Assembly: GCA_017995595.1 (NCBI GenBank) | Contig: JAGOIO010000085.1 | Coordinates: forward strand, 1 to 6,023 | Reading direction: 5' to 3' | Source of the DNA: a bacterium | Lineage (GTDB): Bacteria > Cyanobacteriota > Vampirovibrionia > Gastranaerophilales > Gastranaerophilaceae | Length of the DNA: 6,023 nucleotides | Made by a program: the position numbers and the translations under genes | The notes under the pieces: model-generated | The model's input: the letters and a program-made list of their open reading frames with translations, nothing else | Databases searched by the model: none | Told to the model about the DNA's origin: nothing | Shown here: piece after piece, positions 5,053 through 6,023 of the stretch | How the letters are laid out: every line of letters begins with the position of its first letter | Position numbering within the stretch: the stretch's first letter is position 1

Positions 5053-6023
5053 TTAATCCTTAATGTATGAAGTTAAAAGTCTTGCGGCTTCGGCAGGGTC
5101 TGCCAAAATGGTATCATTAAGCTCCATTCGGACTCTTTCGAGTTCCGGATCTAAATGTGCCTCAATTTGTGGCAGAGCTTCTTTTTCCAGTGCATCAGGA
5201 GCTTCTTCTTTTATAGTTGGTAACGGTGCTTCATAAGTATTTGGAAGATAAACTTCTTGTTGTTCTGCTCCGCTTCCGCCTTGACGTTTGAATAATCCTT
5301 TTATTACAAGTAATGCTGTCATTCCTAGGATAAATACTACAAGCAACGGTCCTACTTTTGTTGTCCAAAAATCTATATTTGCTTGTTTTTGTGCATCTTT
5401 ATCTGCTGCATCTTGTTGTGCTTTTTCTTCGGCTATTGATTCAAATTGTAAGCCTGAAACTGTTATTACGTCTCCTCTTGTATAATCCGCTCCGCTTGCT
5501 GATAATACAAGGTTTTGAACTTCTTGTTTCTCTTTATCTGTTAAAACTTTGTTTATTGCTACTGCAATAGTCATTCTTTTTACTGTTCCGGGGGCATAAA
5601 CTACTTGCTTTACTTCTTTTGAAACATTATATGTTTTTGCTTCTTTTTGTTTTACGTAGTTCATATTTTTACCGCCTGTTGTCGTTGTTGCGGCAGGCGT
5701 TCCGTTTGGATTTGAATAATTTTCAACTTCACTTTGTGAAGCGGTTACTATTCCTTCTCCTTTGTCATTTGCAGGGGTATAACTTTCTATTGTTGATTTT
5801 GCACTGTCAAAATTTATATCTGCGTTAACTTGAACATTTACGTTCCCTTTTCCGACAATTCTTTCCAATACGGTTGTAATTTTCTTTGATGTGTTGTCTT
5901 CCATATTACTTTTGAAGCTTTCCATATCATTTGAATTTTTGCCAGCTTCATCACTTAAACTGTTTCCGTTTTGGTCTGTAATGAATACTTTGTCAGGAGT
6001 TAATCTTGGAATTGCGTAGGCTA
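5053..6023 (-). CDS. fliF: Flagellar MS-ring protein FliF, C-terminal part (N-terminus beyond right edge)
   Basis: FliF builds the MS ring in the inner membrane, the base on which the rotor and export gate assemble. The frame stays open from the TAA at 5055-5053 to the window edge, giving 322 residues of a protein that is usually about 550. The first visible residues include IPRLTPDKVFITDQNGNSLS, which fits the FliF segment ending one ring-building domain (...L.PenV.ivD.nGnlLsd), so the Met at 5925 is internal. Next comes the FliF C-domain: ITTVLERIVGKGNVNVQVNA, a Ser/Thr/Gly-rich loop (about 5666-5745 in DNA), then VYAPGTVKRMTIAVAINK and GDVITVSGLQF. The second membrane helix (VGPLLVVFILGMTALLVIKG) lies at about 5290-5355. 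The cytoplasmic tail is acidic/proline-containing and ends in LADPAEAARLLTSYIKD, the conserved helix that binds the N-domain of FliG. The promoter of the operon is outside the window. Confidence 0.95.
   Translation of the reverse strand, partial: AYAIPRLTPDKVFITDQNGNSLSDEAGKNSNDMESFKSNMEDNTSKKITTVLERIVGKGNVNVQVNADINFDSAKSTIESYTPANDKGEGIVTASQSEVENYSNPNGTPAATTTTGGKNMNYVKQKEAKTYNVSKEVKQVVYAPGTVKRMTIAVAINKVLTDKEKQEVQNLVLSASGADYTRGDVITVSGLQFESIAEEKAQQDAADKDAQKQANIDFWTTKVGPLLVVFILGMTALLVIKGLFKRQGGSGAEQQEVYLPNTYEAPLPTIKEEAPDALEKEALPQIEAHLDPELERVRMELNDTILADPAEAARLLTSYIKD
5057..5061 (-). promoter_or_regulatory. Ribosome binding site for fliG
   Basis: AAGGA on the minus strand, 10 nt before the fliG ATG at 5046-5044, is embedded in the second-to-last and last sense codons of fliF. 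This arrangement ties fliG initiation to the end of fliF translation. Confidence 0.6.

Noticed and set aside
5288..5828. Leucine- or serine-rich plus-strand open frames opposite fliF
   Set aside because: They are antisense readings of conserved fliF sequence; the leucine-rich composition is what the AT-rich reverse strand produces.
5053..5925. A separate 290-residue protein starting at the Met at 5925
   Set aside because: The frame continues without a stop to the window edge, and the upstream residues (LTPDKVFITDQNGNSLS) fit FliF, so this Met is internal.
1..6023. CRISPR array, insertion sequence or phage genes
   Set aside because: No regularly spaced repeats, transposase motifs or terminal inverted repeats are visible; the window is chromosomal housekeeping-type gene content.

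Overview
The window carries the downstream end of a flagellar basal-body operon on the minus strand, followed by an unrecognised membrane-protein gene and a tRNA-Glu. A type IV pilin-like (pseudopilin-like) gene runs towards them from the left edge on the plus strand. The DNA is AT-rich, and genes in the cluster are tightly packed or overlapping.

The organism is a bacterium with a flagellum and type IV pilus/type II secretion-like pseudopilins. The pilin-like protein starts, as far as visible, with IVAALTIPTLMQ, and ends with two cysteines and a DGW...DDYPW tail. From memory, this style is common in the non-photosynthetic sister group of Cyanobacteria (Melainabacteria/Vampirovibrionia, e.g. 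Gastranaerophilales), where flagellar genes also occur. This placement is tentative, because no marker gene for taxonomy is present apart from the tRNA.

Layout, read in the direction of minus-strand transcription from the right edge: fliF (C-terminal 322 residues, N-terminus outside the window), 6 nt, fliG, 8-nt overlap, fliH (TTG start), 1-nt TAATG overlap, fliI, 19 nt, a 319-residue single-pass membrane protein of unknown function, about 50 nt with a possible extended -10 promoter inside a palindrome, then tRNA-Glu(CTC). The plus-strand pilin-like gene ends 62 nt before the 3' end of the tRNA, so the two units converge.

How the genes work together: FliF forms the MS ring, FliG sits on its cytoplasmic C-tail as the torque-generating rotor switch protein, and FliI is the export ATPase, held by its regulator/stator FliH. 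FliJ, which commonly follows FliI, is not in the expected place. The position is taken by the unknown membrane protein, whose C-terminal part resembles, by eye, a chagasin/I42-type beta-sandwich. Other points of interest are a 63-residue acidic tail without lysine or arginine on FliH, a variant EHPQR motif in FliG (ENPQ...K), and an A1:C72 mismatch in the tRNA acceptor stem. I did not find a clearly novel multi-gene system. The unknown membrane protein is the best candidate for new biology.
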